Source: Eubacteriaceae bacterium
Lineage (GTDB): Bacteria; Bacillota; Clostridia; Lachnospirales; Lachnospiraceae
Direction of reading: 5' to 3'
Assembly (NCBI GenBank): GCA_910574895.1
Contig: CAJTDQ010000013.1
Location: 1-35,140, forward strand
DNA: 35,140 nt
Shown here: positions 1 through 7,497 of the stretch, in pieces
Layout: every line of letters starts with the position of its first letter
How positions within the stretch are numbered: position 1 is the first letter of the stretch
Translations under genes and position numbers: made by a program
The notes under the pieces: generated by a model
The model's database searches: none
Told to the model about the DNA's origin: nothing
Seen by the model: only the letters and a program-made list of their open reading frames with translations

Positions 1-40
1 TATGCAGCTGACTGATACTAATAGGTCGAGGGCTTATCCA
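1..40 (+). rRNA. 23S rRNA, 3' end only
   Basis: The first bases contain the conserved 3' terminal segment of bacterial 23S rRNA (GACTGATACTAATAGGTCGA at 10-29, then GGGCTTATCC). The rest of the gene lies outside the window to the left, and the exact 3' end is approximate. A small hairpin (AGAGGA at 52-57 with TCCTCT at 62-67) follows and may take part in processing. No 5S rRNA follows before the first tRNA. Confidence 0.9.
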
Positions 41-118
41 TAAAGGAAGGAAGAGGAGTTATCCTCTGGATGTAAGAGATTTCAGTATGTGGTTTTGAGT
101 GTACAATACATTCATGAT

Positions 119-192
119 GGCCCGGTGGCTCAGCTGGTTAGAGCGCCGCCCTGTCACGGCGGAGGTCGTGGGTTCGAACCCCATCCGGGTCG
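119..192 (+). tRNA. tRNA-Asp (GTC)
   Basis: The cloverleaf is complete. Acceptor arms GGCCCGG (119-125) and CCGGGTC (185-191) pair, anticodon GTC is at 153-155, and the T-loop GGTTCGAACC is present. The discriminator is G192 and CCA is not encoded. It is the first of six tRNAs behind the 23S gene and probably belongs to the same transcript. Confidence 0.97.
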
Positions 193-267
193 CTTTCTTA
201 ATATATTTATTTTATACTGAGGAGGTCGAAAGCAAAAAGGCTTTCTCATCCTCTTTTTTAGAATTTT

Positions 268-340
268 GGGATCTTAGCTCAGCTGGGAGAGCATCTGCCT
301 TACAAGCAGGGGGTCACAGGTTCGAGCCCTGTAGGTCCCA
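268..340 (+). tRNA. tRNA-Val (TAC)
   Basis: Acceptor GGGATCT (268-274) pairs with AGGTCCC (333-339), anticodon TAC is at 301-303, the discriminator is A340, and there is no encoded CCA. D- and T-arms are canonical. Confidence 0.97.
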
Positions 341-378
341 CTCGTACATGAAAATGTGCAGTGATAATAAGTGAATAT

Positions 379-451
379 GCCGATGTGGCTCAATTGGCAG
401 AGCAGCTGATTTGTAATCAGCAGGTTAACGGTTCGAGTCCGTTCATCGGCT
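379..451 (+). tRNA. tRNA-Thr (TGT)
   Basis: Acceptor GCCGATG (379-385) pairs perfectly with CATCGGC (444-450). The anticodon stem GCTGA/TCAGC encloses the loop with anticodon TGT at 412-414. The discriminator is T451 and CCA is not encoded. Confidence 0.97.
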
Positions 452-505
452 TTAACATGAGAAAGCAGTCTTTTTTGTTTAAGAGAGTAGTTATTACTAC
501 TGTCT

Positions 506-635
506 AAATAAGAAAGCAGTTCGCAAACAAGTTTGCTCACTGTCATTTGCTTTGCAAATGATTTCTGCATTAAATATAATCTCATTCGAGCAAGCTCGAC
601 TCGATTATTTTAACGCATTAATCGCTTTCTTAGTT
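506..635 (+). repeat. Inverted-repeat-bounded insert carrying three mini-hairpins
   Basis: A 12-base arm at 506-517 and its near-complement at 624-635 (11 of 12 match) bound about 130 bases between tRNA-Thr and tRNA-Tyr. Inside are three small perfect hairpins: GCAAAC/GTTTGC (523-536), CATTTGC/GCAAATG (544-560) and TCGAGC/GCTCGA (586-599). It has no coding capacity. It could be a MITE-like element or a processing structure between tRNAs. The function is unknown. Confidence 0.5.
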
Positions 636-640
636 ATTAT

Positions 641-722
641 GGGCAGATTCCCGAGTGGCCAAAGGGGGCAGACTGTAAATCTGTTGGCACCGCCTTCGAA
701 GGTTCGAATCCTTCTCTGCCCA
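641..722 (+). tRNA. tRNA-Tyr (GTA)
   Basis: This is a class II tRNA of 82 nt with a long variable arm. Acceptor GGGCAGA (641-647) pairs with TCTGCCC (715-721), anticodon GTA is at 675-677, and the discriminator is A722. Confidence 0.97.
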
Positions 723-771
723 TTATCTTTTTAGAATATTTTTCTAAAAAGTGAATATAATTTAATATCAT

Positions 772-845
772 CGCGGGGTGGAGCAGTCTGGAAGCTCGCC
801 GGGCTCATAACCCGGAGGTCATAGGTTCAAATCCTATTCCCGCAA
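772..845 (+). tRNA. Initiator tRNA-fMet (CAT)
   Basis: Anticodon CAT is at 806-808. Two hallmarks mark it as initiator rather than elongator Met: the first acceptor pair is a C772-A844 mismatch, and the anticodon stem has three G-C pairs (GGG/CCC) next to the loop. The discriminator is A845. Confidence 0.95.
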
Positions 846-851
846 CTCAAT

Positions 852-924
<73 letters not shown>

Positions 925-993
925 CTGTCTTTACCTTAAAATAAGAAAATGTAAAGATATAAGTTAGTTTTTGAGATAAAATAGATTGAAAAG

Positions 994-1024
994 AAGGATT
1001 ATTTATCGTAATCCTTTTTTTTTT
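994..1024 (+). terminator. Intrinsic terminator of the rRNA/tRNA transcript
   Basis: AAGGATTA (994-1001) pairs with TAATCCTT (1009-1016) around a 7-base loop, followed by an unbroken T tract to 1024. The next gene's promoter begins immediately after it. Confidence 0.9.
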
Positions 1025-1025
1025 A

Positions 1026-1034
1026 TGCTATAAT
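1026..1034 (+). promoter_or_regulatory. Extended -10 promoter of the decarboxylase gene
   Basis: TGCTATAAT (1026-1034) is a perfect extended -10 element. No good -35 is seen at the expected distance because that position lies in the terminator hairpin. The ATG at 1042 begins 8 bases after the last base of the -10, so transcription would start at or within a base of the start codon. Confidence 0.65.
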
Positions 1035-1041
1035 CAAGCCT

Positions 1042-2499
1042 ATGAGTGATAAAGGATTGTATACAAAACTAATTGAATATAGAAAATGTGGAAAGTATCC
1101 ATTTCATATGCCAGGACATAAGAGAGAGGATAAATTATTGGTTGACCCATATGAAATTGATATTACGGAGATAAGTGAATTTGACAATCTTCATCATCCG
1201 GAGGGAATTATTAAAAAATCAATGGATAATGCCAGTAGATTTTTTGGAACGGATAAAACATGGTTTTTAGTAAATGGGAGTTCTTGTGGTTTGTTAGCGG
1301 CGATTCATGCTGTGACGGGTATTGGAGACAGTATTATTATAGGAAGGAATTGTCACAAAGCAGTATACAATGCGATAGAACTTAGGAATTTAAAAGCAGA
1401 ATATATTTATCCACAATTTATAAAAGAATATGGCATACATGGAGGATATAATCCAAAAGATATAGAAGAACAACTAAAAAAGGCAAAGGATTCCGGAGAG
1501 AAGATTAAGGCAGTAGTAATTACCAGTCCAACATATGAGGGTATTGTTTCTGATATTGAGAGTATTGCGCAAATTGTACATAGATATGATAGTATGTTGA
1601 TTGTTGATGAGGCTCATGGTGCACATTTGGGAATTCATGAGCAATTACCAAAACCGGCATATAAGTTAGGTGCAGATATTGTTATTGAAAGTGCACATAA
1701 AACTTTGCCCGCAATGACGCAGACCGCTTTGCTGCATTTATGTGGGAACATGGTAGAGGCAAATAGGATACAGGATACTCTTGCAATATATCAATCCAGC
1801 AGCCCTTCTTATGTATTAATGGCAAGTCTTGATAAATGTATCAGGGAATTACAACATAATGGAAGAATAAAGCTAGAAAAATTGTTAATAACATTAGACA
1901 GATTTTATACGAAAGTTAATAATTTAGAAAATATAAAAGTTCTTGGAAAAGAATGTGTTGGGGAAAATGGTGTTTTTGATTTTGATATATGTAAACTTTC
2001 AATATTTTTAAATACATATAAAATGGACGGGAAGGAATTTGAGGAAGAACTGAGACAAAAATATGGTTTTGAAATGGAGATGACTTCTGCAAAGTATGTA
2101 CTGGGAATGACGACGATGTGCGATGATTTGGATCAAATTTTAAAATTGGCAGAAGCTTTAGAAGAAATAGATAGAAAATTGAAAGATTCGATGCAGGAGA
2201 GTTTATCAGTAAAAGAAAAAATTATTATCAATAGCAGAAGTTCAGAAAAAAAAGATATATCGGTGATGTCTATATATGAGGCAAAAAACAAAAAATCAGT
2301 AGAAGAGTTTTTTGAAACGTCAGAAGGTAAAATTTCAGCACAGTATGTGTATGTATATCCACCGGAGATTCCATTGATCGTTCCGGGAGAGATAATTACG
2401 AAAAAAGTAATAGAGCAGATAAAATATTACAAAGAAGCAAAATTAAATGTTAAGGGAATAGAGAAAGATAAAATTAAAGTTGTCACAGAGGACAAATAG
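1042..2499 (+). CDS. Orn/Lys/Arg decarboxylase family protein (YaaO-like)
   Basis: This is a PLP-dependent fold-type I basic amino acid decarboxylase of 485 residues, the short Gram-positive form without the N-terminal wing domain of the enterobacterial enzymes. The entry motif PFHMPGHKR is at about residues 20-28, VDEAHGAHLG is typical of the cofactor pocket, and SAHKTLPAMTQ contains the Schiff-base lysine. The C-terminal domain has VYPPEIPLIVPGE. Whether the substrate is lysine, arginine or ornithine cannot be told. ATG 1042 is the only start ahead of the conserved motif, and no Shine-Dalgarno is present; with the -10 box ending at 1034 the mRNA looks leaderless. The gene heads the set that continues into holB, as yaaO does in Bacillus. 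Confidence 0.9.
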   Translation: MSDKGLYTKLIEYRKCGKYPFHMPGHKREDKLLVDPYEIDITEISEFDNLHHPEGIIKKSMDNASRFFGTDKTWFLVNGSSCGLLAAIHAVTGIGDSIIIGRNCHKAVYNAIELRNLKAEYIYPQFIKEYGIHGGYNPKDIEEQLKKAKDSGEKIKAVVITSPTYEGIVSDIESIAQIVHRYDSMLIVDEAHGAHLGIHEQLPKPAYKLGADIVIESAHKTLPAMTQTALLHLCGNMVEANRIQDTLAIYQSSSPSYVLMASLDKCIRELQHNGRIKLEKLLITLDRFYTKVNNLENIKVLGKECVGENGVFDFDICKLSIFLNTYKMDGKEFEEELRQKYGFEMEMTSAKYVLGMTTMCDDLDQILKLAEALEEIDRKLKDSMQESLSVKEKIIINSRSSEKKDISVMSIYEAKNKKSVEEFFETSEGKISAQYVYVYPPEIPLIVPGEIITKKVIEQIKYYKEAKLNVKGIEKDKIKVVTEDK

Positions 2500-2512
2500 A
2501 ATTGGAGTTATT

Positions 2513-3097
2513 ATGTCAAAAATATTTTTTGTTTTGGGTAAAAGTTGCAGTGGAAAGGACACAATTTTTCGATATTTAAAAGACAATAAGGAATTAAATT
2601 TAAGAACAGTAGTAGGATATACAACCAGACCAATGCGTGTGGGAGAAACAGAGGGAGTAGAATATCACTTTGTATCAGAAGACAGGCTCGATGAGATGAA
2701 AGAAAAGGGAATGGTTATAGAGTGCAGAGATTATAACACGGTTCATGGAAAGTGGAGTTACTTTACGGCAGATGATGGGCAGATTGACTTAGGGAAGGGA
2801 AATTATCTATATATTGGAACATTGGAATCTTACAATGATATGGTAAAATATTATGGAACGGATGTAGTTGTTCCTATTTATATAGAGGTGGAGAGTGGTG
2901 AAAGACTTGAGAGGGCAGTAAAGAGAGAAAGACAGCAAAGTGAGCCAAAATATGCAGAACTTTGCAGACGTTTTCTGGCTGACGAGGAAGATTTCAAAGA
3001 AGAAAATATTGTGGGAGCAGGAATTTGCAAAAGATACAGGAATCAGGATTTAGGTAAGTGCATTGCTGAAATTGTGGAAACAATGAAAGAAATATGA
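2513..3097 (+). CDS. Guanylate-kinase-like P-loop protein
   Basis: This 194-residue protein has Walker A GKSCSGKD at residues 9-16 and the guanylate-kinase signature TTRPMRVGETEGVEYHFV. It should therefore phosphorylate a nucleoside monophosphate, but the usual GMP-lid segment (WAEVHGNYYGT-like) is replaced by ECRDYNTVHGKWSYFT, so the substrate may differ. ATG 2513 is preferred over 2480 because TTGGAG (2502-2507) sits 5 bases before it and because 2480 would overlap the decarboxylase. It follows the decarboxylase by 13 bases and is likely co-transcribed. In Bacillus the same slot after yaaO holds tmk, though this protein does not look like a dTMP kinase. A housekeeping gmk is expected elsewhere. 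Confidence 0.75.
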   Translation: MSKIFFVLGKSCSGKDTIFRYLKDNKELNLRTVVGYTTRPMRVGETEGVEYHFVSEDRLDEMKEKGMVIECRDYNTVHGKWSYFTADDGQIDLGKGNYLYIGTLESYNDMVKYYGTDVVVPIYIEVESGERLERAVKRERQQSEPKYAELCRRFLADEEDFKEENIVGAGICKRYRNQDLGKCIAEIVETMKEI

Positions 3098-3196
3098 TAT
3101 TATTAAAGATGGCAATGTTGAAAACGAGAAAGCACATTTTGTATTTATAAGCAATTAGTAGATTTCATTATTGTATATAAATTGTGAAAGGTTATT

Positions 3197-4258
3197 ATGG
3201 AATCAGCAAGAGTTTTAGGTCAAAACCATATAACGAAGCATTTTGAAAATGCAATTAAGATGGGAAAGATTTCTCATGCTTACATTATTAATGGAGAAGA
3301 GGGCACAGGAAAGATGCGATTAGCGGTATCGTTTGCGAAAGCGTTACAGTGCGTGGAAAATAATCCGGAATTTTATGCTGACAATGATCTGCAATTTGAT
3401 TTTGGTATGGAAGATTCAAATAAAGTTGTAACAGGAAGAGCCTGTGGGGAATGTAAGTCCTGTAAACAGACAGACTCAAAAAATCAACCGGATATTAAAT
3501 ATGTTACTTATGAAAAGTCAGGAATCGGTGTTGATGAAATCAGAGAACAGATTAATGATGATATTGATATAAAGCCATATAGCAGCAGATATAAAATTTA
3601 TATTGTTGATGACAGTGAAAAGATGACAGTGCAGGCACAGAATGCGTTATTAAAGACGATTGAAGAACCACCGGAATATGCTATTATTATTTTGCTTACG
3701 ACGAATGCGGACATGTTTCTTCCAACGATATTGTCCAGATGTGTTCTTTTGAATATGCGGCCTGTAAAGGAAGAAATTATTAAAAATCAACTGATGTCAC
3801 AGTACAATGTGAGTAATTATGAAGCGAATGTCGCAGCAGTTTTTAGTGGAGGAAATCCTGGGAAAGCAATTAAACTTGCCACTTCGGAAGATTTTAAGGA
3901 GTTAAAGCAGCATGTGACAGGAATGTTAGGAGCTCTTGAGCGCGCAGGTATGGATATTATTTCAAACTATGTGAAAGAAGCGGCTTCTTTTAAAAAGCAG
4001 ATAGAAGAATATTTTAGTCTTATGAGAATCTGGTTTCGGGACGTTCTTTTGTATAAGGCAATAAAGGATATCGACAGCCTGATATTCCAAGACGATTACA
4101 AACTTATTGAGGAGATGTCAGGGAAAATAGATTATTCGGGTTTAAATAAGATTTTAAAAGCGATAGATGTTTCACAAAACAGAATAAAGTCAAATGTAAA
4201 TTTTGACGTGACAATGGAAGTTCTGTTTTTGACGATAAAGGAAAGGATTAAGAAATGA
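3197..4258 (+). CDS. holB: DNA polymerase III delta' subunit
   Basis: This 353-residue clamp-loader subunit helps load the sliding clamp onto primed DNA. It has the N-terminal AAA+ domain with HAYIINGEEGTGKM (P-loop), a zinc module with CGECKSC preceded by an upstream Cys (ALQC), the Walker-B-like YIVDDSEKM, then AQNALLKTIEEPP and the sensor/SRC region TILSRC. The P-loop ends GKM rather than GKT/S, so nucleotide binding may be weak or lost, as known for some delta' proteins. AAAGG precedes the ATG by 5 bases. The stop overlaps the ricT start (ATGA). Confidence 0.93.
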   Translation: MESARVLGQNHITKHFENAIKMGKISHAYIINGEEGTGKMRLAVSFAKALQCVENNPEFYADNDLQFDFGMEDSNKVVTGRACGECKSCKQTDSKNQPDIKYVTYEKSGIGVDEIREQINDDIDIKPYSSRYKIYIVDDSEKMTVQAQNALLKTIEEPPEYAIIILLTTNADMFLPTILSRCVLLNMRPVKEEIIKNQLMSQYNVSNYEANVAAVFSGGNPGKAIKLATSEDFKELKQHVTGMLGALERAGMDIISNYVKEAASFKKQIEEYFSLMRIWFRDVLLYKAIKDIDSLIFQDDYKLIEEMSGKIDYSGLNKILKAIDVSQNRIKSNVNFDVTMEVLFLTIKERIKK

Positions 4259-5148
4259 TAAAAGTAATTGGAGTAAGATTCAGACAGGCAGGAAAAATTT
4301 ATAATTTCGACCCGGCTGAATTGGATATAAAAAAGGGAGACCATGTTATTGTTGAAACTGCCAGAGGCGTAGAATATGGTTACGTGGTGGAAGATATAAA
4401 AGAAGTTACAGAAGAAGATGTGATTATGCCTTTAAAACCTGTAATGAGAGTGGCAACACCGGAAGATGATAAAAAGGCAGAGGAGAATATAGAAAAAGAA
4501 AAAAAAGCATTCAAGATATGTAAAGAAAAGATTGTGAAACATGGTCTTGAAATGAAATTAATTGATACAGAGTATACGTTTGACAATAATAAAGTTTTAT
4601 TTTATTTTACAGCAGATGGAAGAATTGATTTTAGAGAGTTAGTTAAGGACTTGGCAGCTGTATTTAAAACAAGAATTGAGTTGAGACAGGTTGGTGTCAG
4701 AGATGAGACAAAAATGTTAGGCGGAATGGGCATTTGTGGAAGACCATTGTGTTGTAACACATATTTGTCAGAATTTATTCCGGTATCTATTAAAATGGCA
4801 AAAGAGCAGAATCTGTCATTAAATCCGACAAAGATTTCAGGAATATGCGGCAGATTAATGTGCTGTCTAAAAAATGAGCAGGAAGCGTACGAGCACTTAA
4901 ATTCAAATCTACCGGATGTAGGTGAGTTTGTAAAAACTTTTGATGGATTTAAGGGTGAAGTAGTTAGTGTTAATGTACTTCGTCAGAAAGTTAAGATTGT
5001 TATTGAACAGAATGACGAAAGGGAAGTAAAAGAATACGCTATTAAGGAATTGAAGTTTAAGCCAAAGAAAAAGAAGTTTGATTTGGCCGCAGAGGAGCTG
5101 AAAGAGTTAAAAGGACTAGAGGATTCTGAAGGTTCTAAATTAGACTAA
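4255..5148 (+). CDS. ricT: RicT/YaaT PSP1-domain regulatory protein
   Basis: This 297-residue PSP1 C-terminal-domain protein carries the cysteine-rich core of the family: GICGRPLCC and GICGRLMCC at about residues 160-205. In Bacillus, RicT forms an Fe-S complex with RicA and RicF that steers RNase Y and supports sporulation, competence and biofilm formation. The N-terminus (IGVRFRQAGKIYNFDP) and the loop ETARGVEYGYVV are typical. It overlaps holB by four bases, as in the Bacillus order holB-yaaT. The C-terminus is Lys/Glu-rich and probably disordered. No ricA or ricF is nearby. Confidence 0.93.
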   Translation: MIKVIGVRFRQAGKIYNFDPAELDIKKGDHVIVETARGVEYGYVVEDIKEVTEEDVIMPLKPVMRVATPEDDKKAEENIEKEKKAFKICKEKIVKHGLEMKLIDTEYTFDNNKVLFYFTADGRIDFRELVKDLAAVFKTRIELRQVGVRDETKMLGGMGICGRPLCCNTYLSEFIPVSIKMAKEQNLSLNPTKISGICGRLMCCLKNEQEAYEHLNSNLPDVGEFVKTFDGFKGEVVSVNVLRQKVKIVIEQNDEREVKEYAIKELKFKPKKKKFDLAAEELKELKGLEDSEGSKLD

Positions 5149-5188
5149 TTGAGATTAGGATAAATAGATTTCTATTGAGGAAATAATT

Positions 5189-5929
5189 GTGGAAGTGAAA
5201 ATAAAAGATGGAGAGCGCATTGATGAACTTGAGCGCAAGGGATATAAGATAATACAGGACAAAAATAGGTTTTGTTTTGGTATGGATGCCGTGCTTTTGA
5301 CAGGATTTGCAGAGGTGAGGGAAGGAGAAAAGGTCCTTGATCTTGGTACAGGAACAGGAGTTATACCGTTACTGTTAGAGGCGAAGACTGAGGGAGAGCA
5401 TTTTACCGGACTTGAGATTCAGGAAGAAAGTGCCGATATGGCGGAGAGAAGCGTTCTTCTCAATGATTTGCAGGATAAAATAGATATTGTAAAAGGTGAT
5501 ATAAAAGAGGCTTCGAATATTTTTGGCGGAGCCGCTTTTGATATTGTAACTTGTAATCCACCCTATATGACAGAACATCATGGATTGAAAAACTTAGAAG
5601 AGCCAAAAGCGATTGCAAGGCATGAAATAAAGTGTAATTTAGAGGATGTTATCCGGGAGACAGCAAAAGTCTTAAAGCCTGGTGGAAGATTCTACATGGT
5701 ACATAGACCGAGGAGATTGGTTGAGATTATCCGTTTCATGCATGAGTATAAAATAGAGCCCAAACGTCTCAGAATGGTGCATCCATTTGAGAATAAAGAC
5801 GCCAATATGATTTTAGTAGAGGGACGACGTGGAGGCGGGTCAATGATGAAAGTAGAAGCTCCATTAATTGTTTATCAGTCACAGGGAGAATATACGGAAG
5901 AAATTTTGAGAATATATGGAAAGATATAA
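5189..5929 (+). CDS. tRNA1(Val) (adenine(37)-N6)-methyltransferase family protein (YabB/TrmN6-like)
   Basis: This 246-residue Rossmann-fold, SAM-dependent methyltransferase has FGMDAVLLTGFA, motif I VLDLGTGTGVIPLLL (around residues 51-65) and the N6-adenine methylase motif NPPY followed by the basic stretch typical of the TrmN6 group. It presumably methylates adenine 37 of a tRNA. The start is GTG 5189 with GAGG (5177-5180) 8 bases upstream. Position between ricT and rsmI matches Bacillus yabB. The Bacillus neighbours yabA and yazA are absent here. Confidence 0.9.
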   Translation: MEVKIKDGERIDELERKGYKIIQDKNRFCFGMDAVLLTGFAEVREGEKVLDLGTGTGVIPLLLEAKTEGEHFTGLEIQEESADMAERSVLLNDLQDKIDIVKGDIKEASNIFGGAAFDIVTCNPPYMTEHHGLKNLEEPKAIARHEIKCNLEDVIRETAKVLKPGGRFYMVHRPRRLVEIIRFMHEYKIEPKRLRMVHPFENKDANMILVEGRRGGGSMMKVEAPLIVYQSQGEYTEEILRIYGKI

Positions 5930-5983
5930 AAGTCTTTGTACGCTTAAGAAGTAGTTTGATTTGAAGTAGAGCAGGGAAGAAAT

Positions 5984-6823
5984 ATGGCAGGAAAATTGTA
6001 TTTATGTGCTACCCCAATAGGAAATTTGGAAGATATTACATATAGGGTAGTAAGAACATTAAAAGAAGTTGATTTAATCGGAGCAGAAGATACAAGAAAT
6101 AGTATCAAGCTGTTAAATCATTTTAATATAAGTACTCCAATGACCAGTTATCATGAGTTTAATAAATATGATAAGGCAAAGGCATTGGTAGAAGAAATGC
6201 TACAGGGTAAAAATATTGCTTTGATTACAGATGCAGGAACACCTGGAATTTCTGATCCGGGAGAGGAGCTGGTGCGGCAGTGTTTCGAAGCGGGTGTAGA
6301 AGTGACATCACTTCCAGGGGCAGCAGCCTGTGTTACGGCACTTACGATGTCCGGGCAGAAGACGAGACGTTTTGTTTTTGAGGCTTTTCTGCCAAAGGAT
6401 AAAAAGGAAAAAGCAAAGGTGTTGGAGAATCTCGAGAAAGAAACAAGGACAATTATCATTTATGAGGCACCACACAGATTGACAAAGACTCTAAAAGAAC
6501 TGGAAAGAGTTCTGGGTGACAGACCGATAACGATATGCAGAGAGCTTACGAAGAAATTTGAGGAAGCGTTTCAGACTACAATCACAGAAGCAATAGAATT
6601 GTATCAGGAGAAAGAGCCTAAGGGTGAGTATGTGCTGGTTATTGCCGGAAAGCCGGAGGAAGAGTTAGAAGAGGAAAAGCGAAAACAGTGGGAAGAGATG
6701 ACCATAAAAGAACATGTAAACTATTATATTGAGCAGGGTAACGACAAAAAGGAAGCGATGAAACTGACTGCAAAAGACAGAGGAGTATCTAAGCGGGATA
6801 TTTATAATCAGTTGATTGAGTAA
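5984..6823 (+). CDS. rsmI: 16S rRNA (cytidine(1402)-2'-O)-methyltransferase
   Basis: This 279-residue tetrapyrrole-methylase-fold enzyme methylates the ribose of C1402 in the decoding centre. Family motifs are LYLCATPIGNLEDIT at the start, GAEDTRNS, ITDAGTPGISDPGE, the SAM-binding SLPGAAACVTAL and the C-terminal EHVNYYIEQGNDKKEAMK extension. Length is normal. It is the last gene of the holB-ricT-rsmI run and is followed by a terminator. Confidence 0.95.
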   Translation: MAGKLYLCATPIGNLEDITYRVVRTLKEVDLIGAEDTRNSIKLLNHFNISTPMTSYHEFNKYDKAKALVEEMLQGKNIALITDAGTPGISDPGEELVRQCFEAGVEVTSLPGAAACVTALTMSGQKTRRFVFEAFLPKDKKEKAKVLENLEKETRTIIIYEAPHRLTKTLKELERVLGDRPITICRELTKKFEEAFQTTITEAIELYQEKEPKGEYVLVIAGKPEEELEEEKRKQWEEMTIKEHVNYYIEQGNDKKEAMKLTAKDRGVSKRDIYNQLIE

Positions 6824-6834
6824 AAAGGAAAAGA

Positions 6835-6876
6835 GGGAAGTATAGGACAACATATGTTGATATATACTTCCCTTTT
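6835..6876. terminator. Bidirectional intrinsic terminator
   Basis: GGGAAGTATA (6835-6844) pairs with TATACTTCCC (6863-6872), with TTTT after it. The A-rich stretch before it serves as a T tract on the other strand. It lies between the convergent ends of rsmI and the Crh-like gene. A short GC-rich palindrome, GCGGCC-T-GGCCGC, follows at 6890-6902. Confidence 0.8.
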
Positions 6877-6922
6877 CTCGTAGGGGTGTGCGGCCTGGCC
6901 GCTTTATAAATTCAATTGATAG

Positions 6923-7153
6923 TTAGCAAATATAATCTTTTAGTTCCTCAGCAATTTTATCACCATGATTTTGTGAGTGAATGTTGAGCTGCAATGGTTT
7001 TGATAAATCAAGAGCAAAAATTCCCATAACAGATTTTGCATCAATTAAGTTACGCCCGGAAACTAAATCAAAATCATTATCATATTTTGTAATGTCCTTT
7101 ACGAAGGACTTTACTTTTTCAATTGAATTCAAGTTTACAGTAACGGTTTTCAT
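6923..7153 (-). CDS. Crh-like HPr-family protein lacking the active-site histidine
   Basis: This 76-residue protein aligns with HPr. It has KYDNDFDLVSGRNLIDAKSVMGIFALDL at 23-50, which matches the HPr strand-helix region with the regulatory serine (Ser41 here, Ser46 in HPr) inside KSVMG. The active-site loop that should read GLHARPA is shortened and reads NSIEKVKS, with no histidine, so it cannot accept phosphate from enzyme I. This resembles Bacillus Crh, an HPr kinase target and CcpA cofactor. A similar role is inference. AAGGAGGT lies 7 bases before its ATG. A real HPr is encoded at 22815. Confidence 0.8.
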   Translation of the reverse strand: MKTVTVNLNSIEKVKSFVKDITKYDNDFDLVSGRNLIDAKSVMGIFALDLSKPLQLNIHSQNHGDKIAEELKDYIC

Positions 7154-7223
7154 TTTAAATACCTCCTTAATTTGAAAATGCTACTCCTTGAATAGGATAT
7201 GTGTCATCCTTCATTCGGGTATC

Positions 7224-7252
7224 ATATTAAAACGAATGGAAATTTTAGTCAA
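7224..7252 (-). promoter_or_regulatory. Promoter of the Crh-like gene
   Basis: On the minus strand TTGACT (7252-7247) and TAATAT (7229-7224) are separated by exactly 17 bases, a good vegetative sigma promoter. The predicted leader is about 65 bases. Confidence 0.65.
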
Positions 7253-7436
7253 GAAAAGAGAGGAATGAAAAATTAACAAACTTTTTTTATAAAAACAAAA
7301 AAGTACAGGCATATTTTTGTGTTTTAAATAAGGTTATTAACAAGATTGGGTAAAAGTAAAGCAAATATTGCATTTTTACATGAATATATAGCAATATTTA
7401 CTAAAAATAACAGAAAAAAACTATAAAAAAATTTTT

Positions 7437-7465
7437 TTGTCATAGGACAAATTGATACGTAATAT
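7437..7465 (+). promoter_or_regulatory. Candidate promoter of spmA
   Basis: TTGTCA (7437-7442), a 17-base spacer and TAATAT (7460-7465) lie 32 bases before the spmA start. This fits a vegetative promoter moderately well. I could not make a convincing sporulation-sigma match, although SpmA would be expected under sigma-E-type control. Confidence 0.4.
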
Positions 7466-7497
7466 GATGTTAGCAAATAGTATATAAAGAGGATAAT

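Larger units (their letters stand above)
7154..7497. other. Intergenic region between divergent crh-like and spmA genes
   Basis: This is a non-coding, very AT-rich stretch of 344 bases. It holds the two divergent promoters listed separately. Between them, about 7253-7436 is A/T-rich sequence with homopolymer runs and no recognisable gene, RNA or clear repeat. Confidence 0.7.

Noticed and set aside
99-734. Small open frames across the tRNA cluster
   Set aside because: They run through tRNA genes; the RNA structures explain the sequence.
2480-2512. Earlier start for the guanylate-kinase-like gene
   Set aside because: It overlaps the decarboxylase end and has no ribosome binding site, while ATG 2513 has TTGGAG.
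7439-7465. Sporulation sigma-E-like promoter before spmA (GTCATAGG ... CGTAATAT)
   Set aside because: The spacing between the boxes is too short and the -10 match is partial; the 17-base-spaced vegetative match is better.
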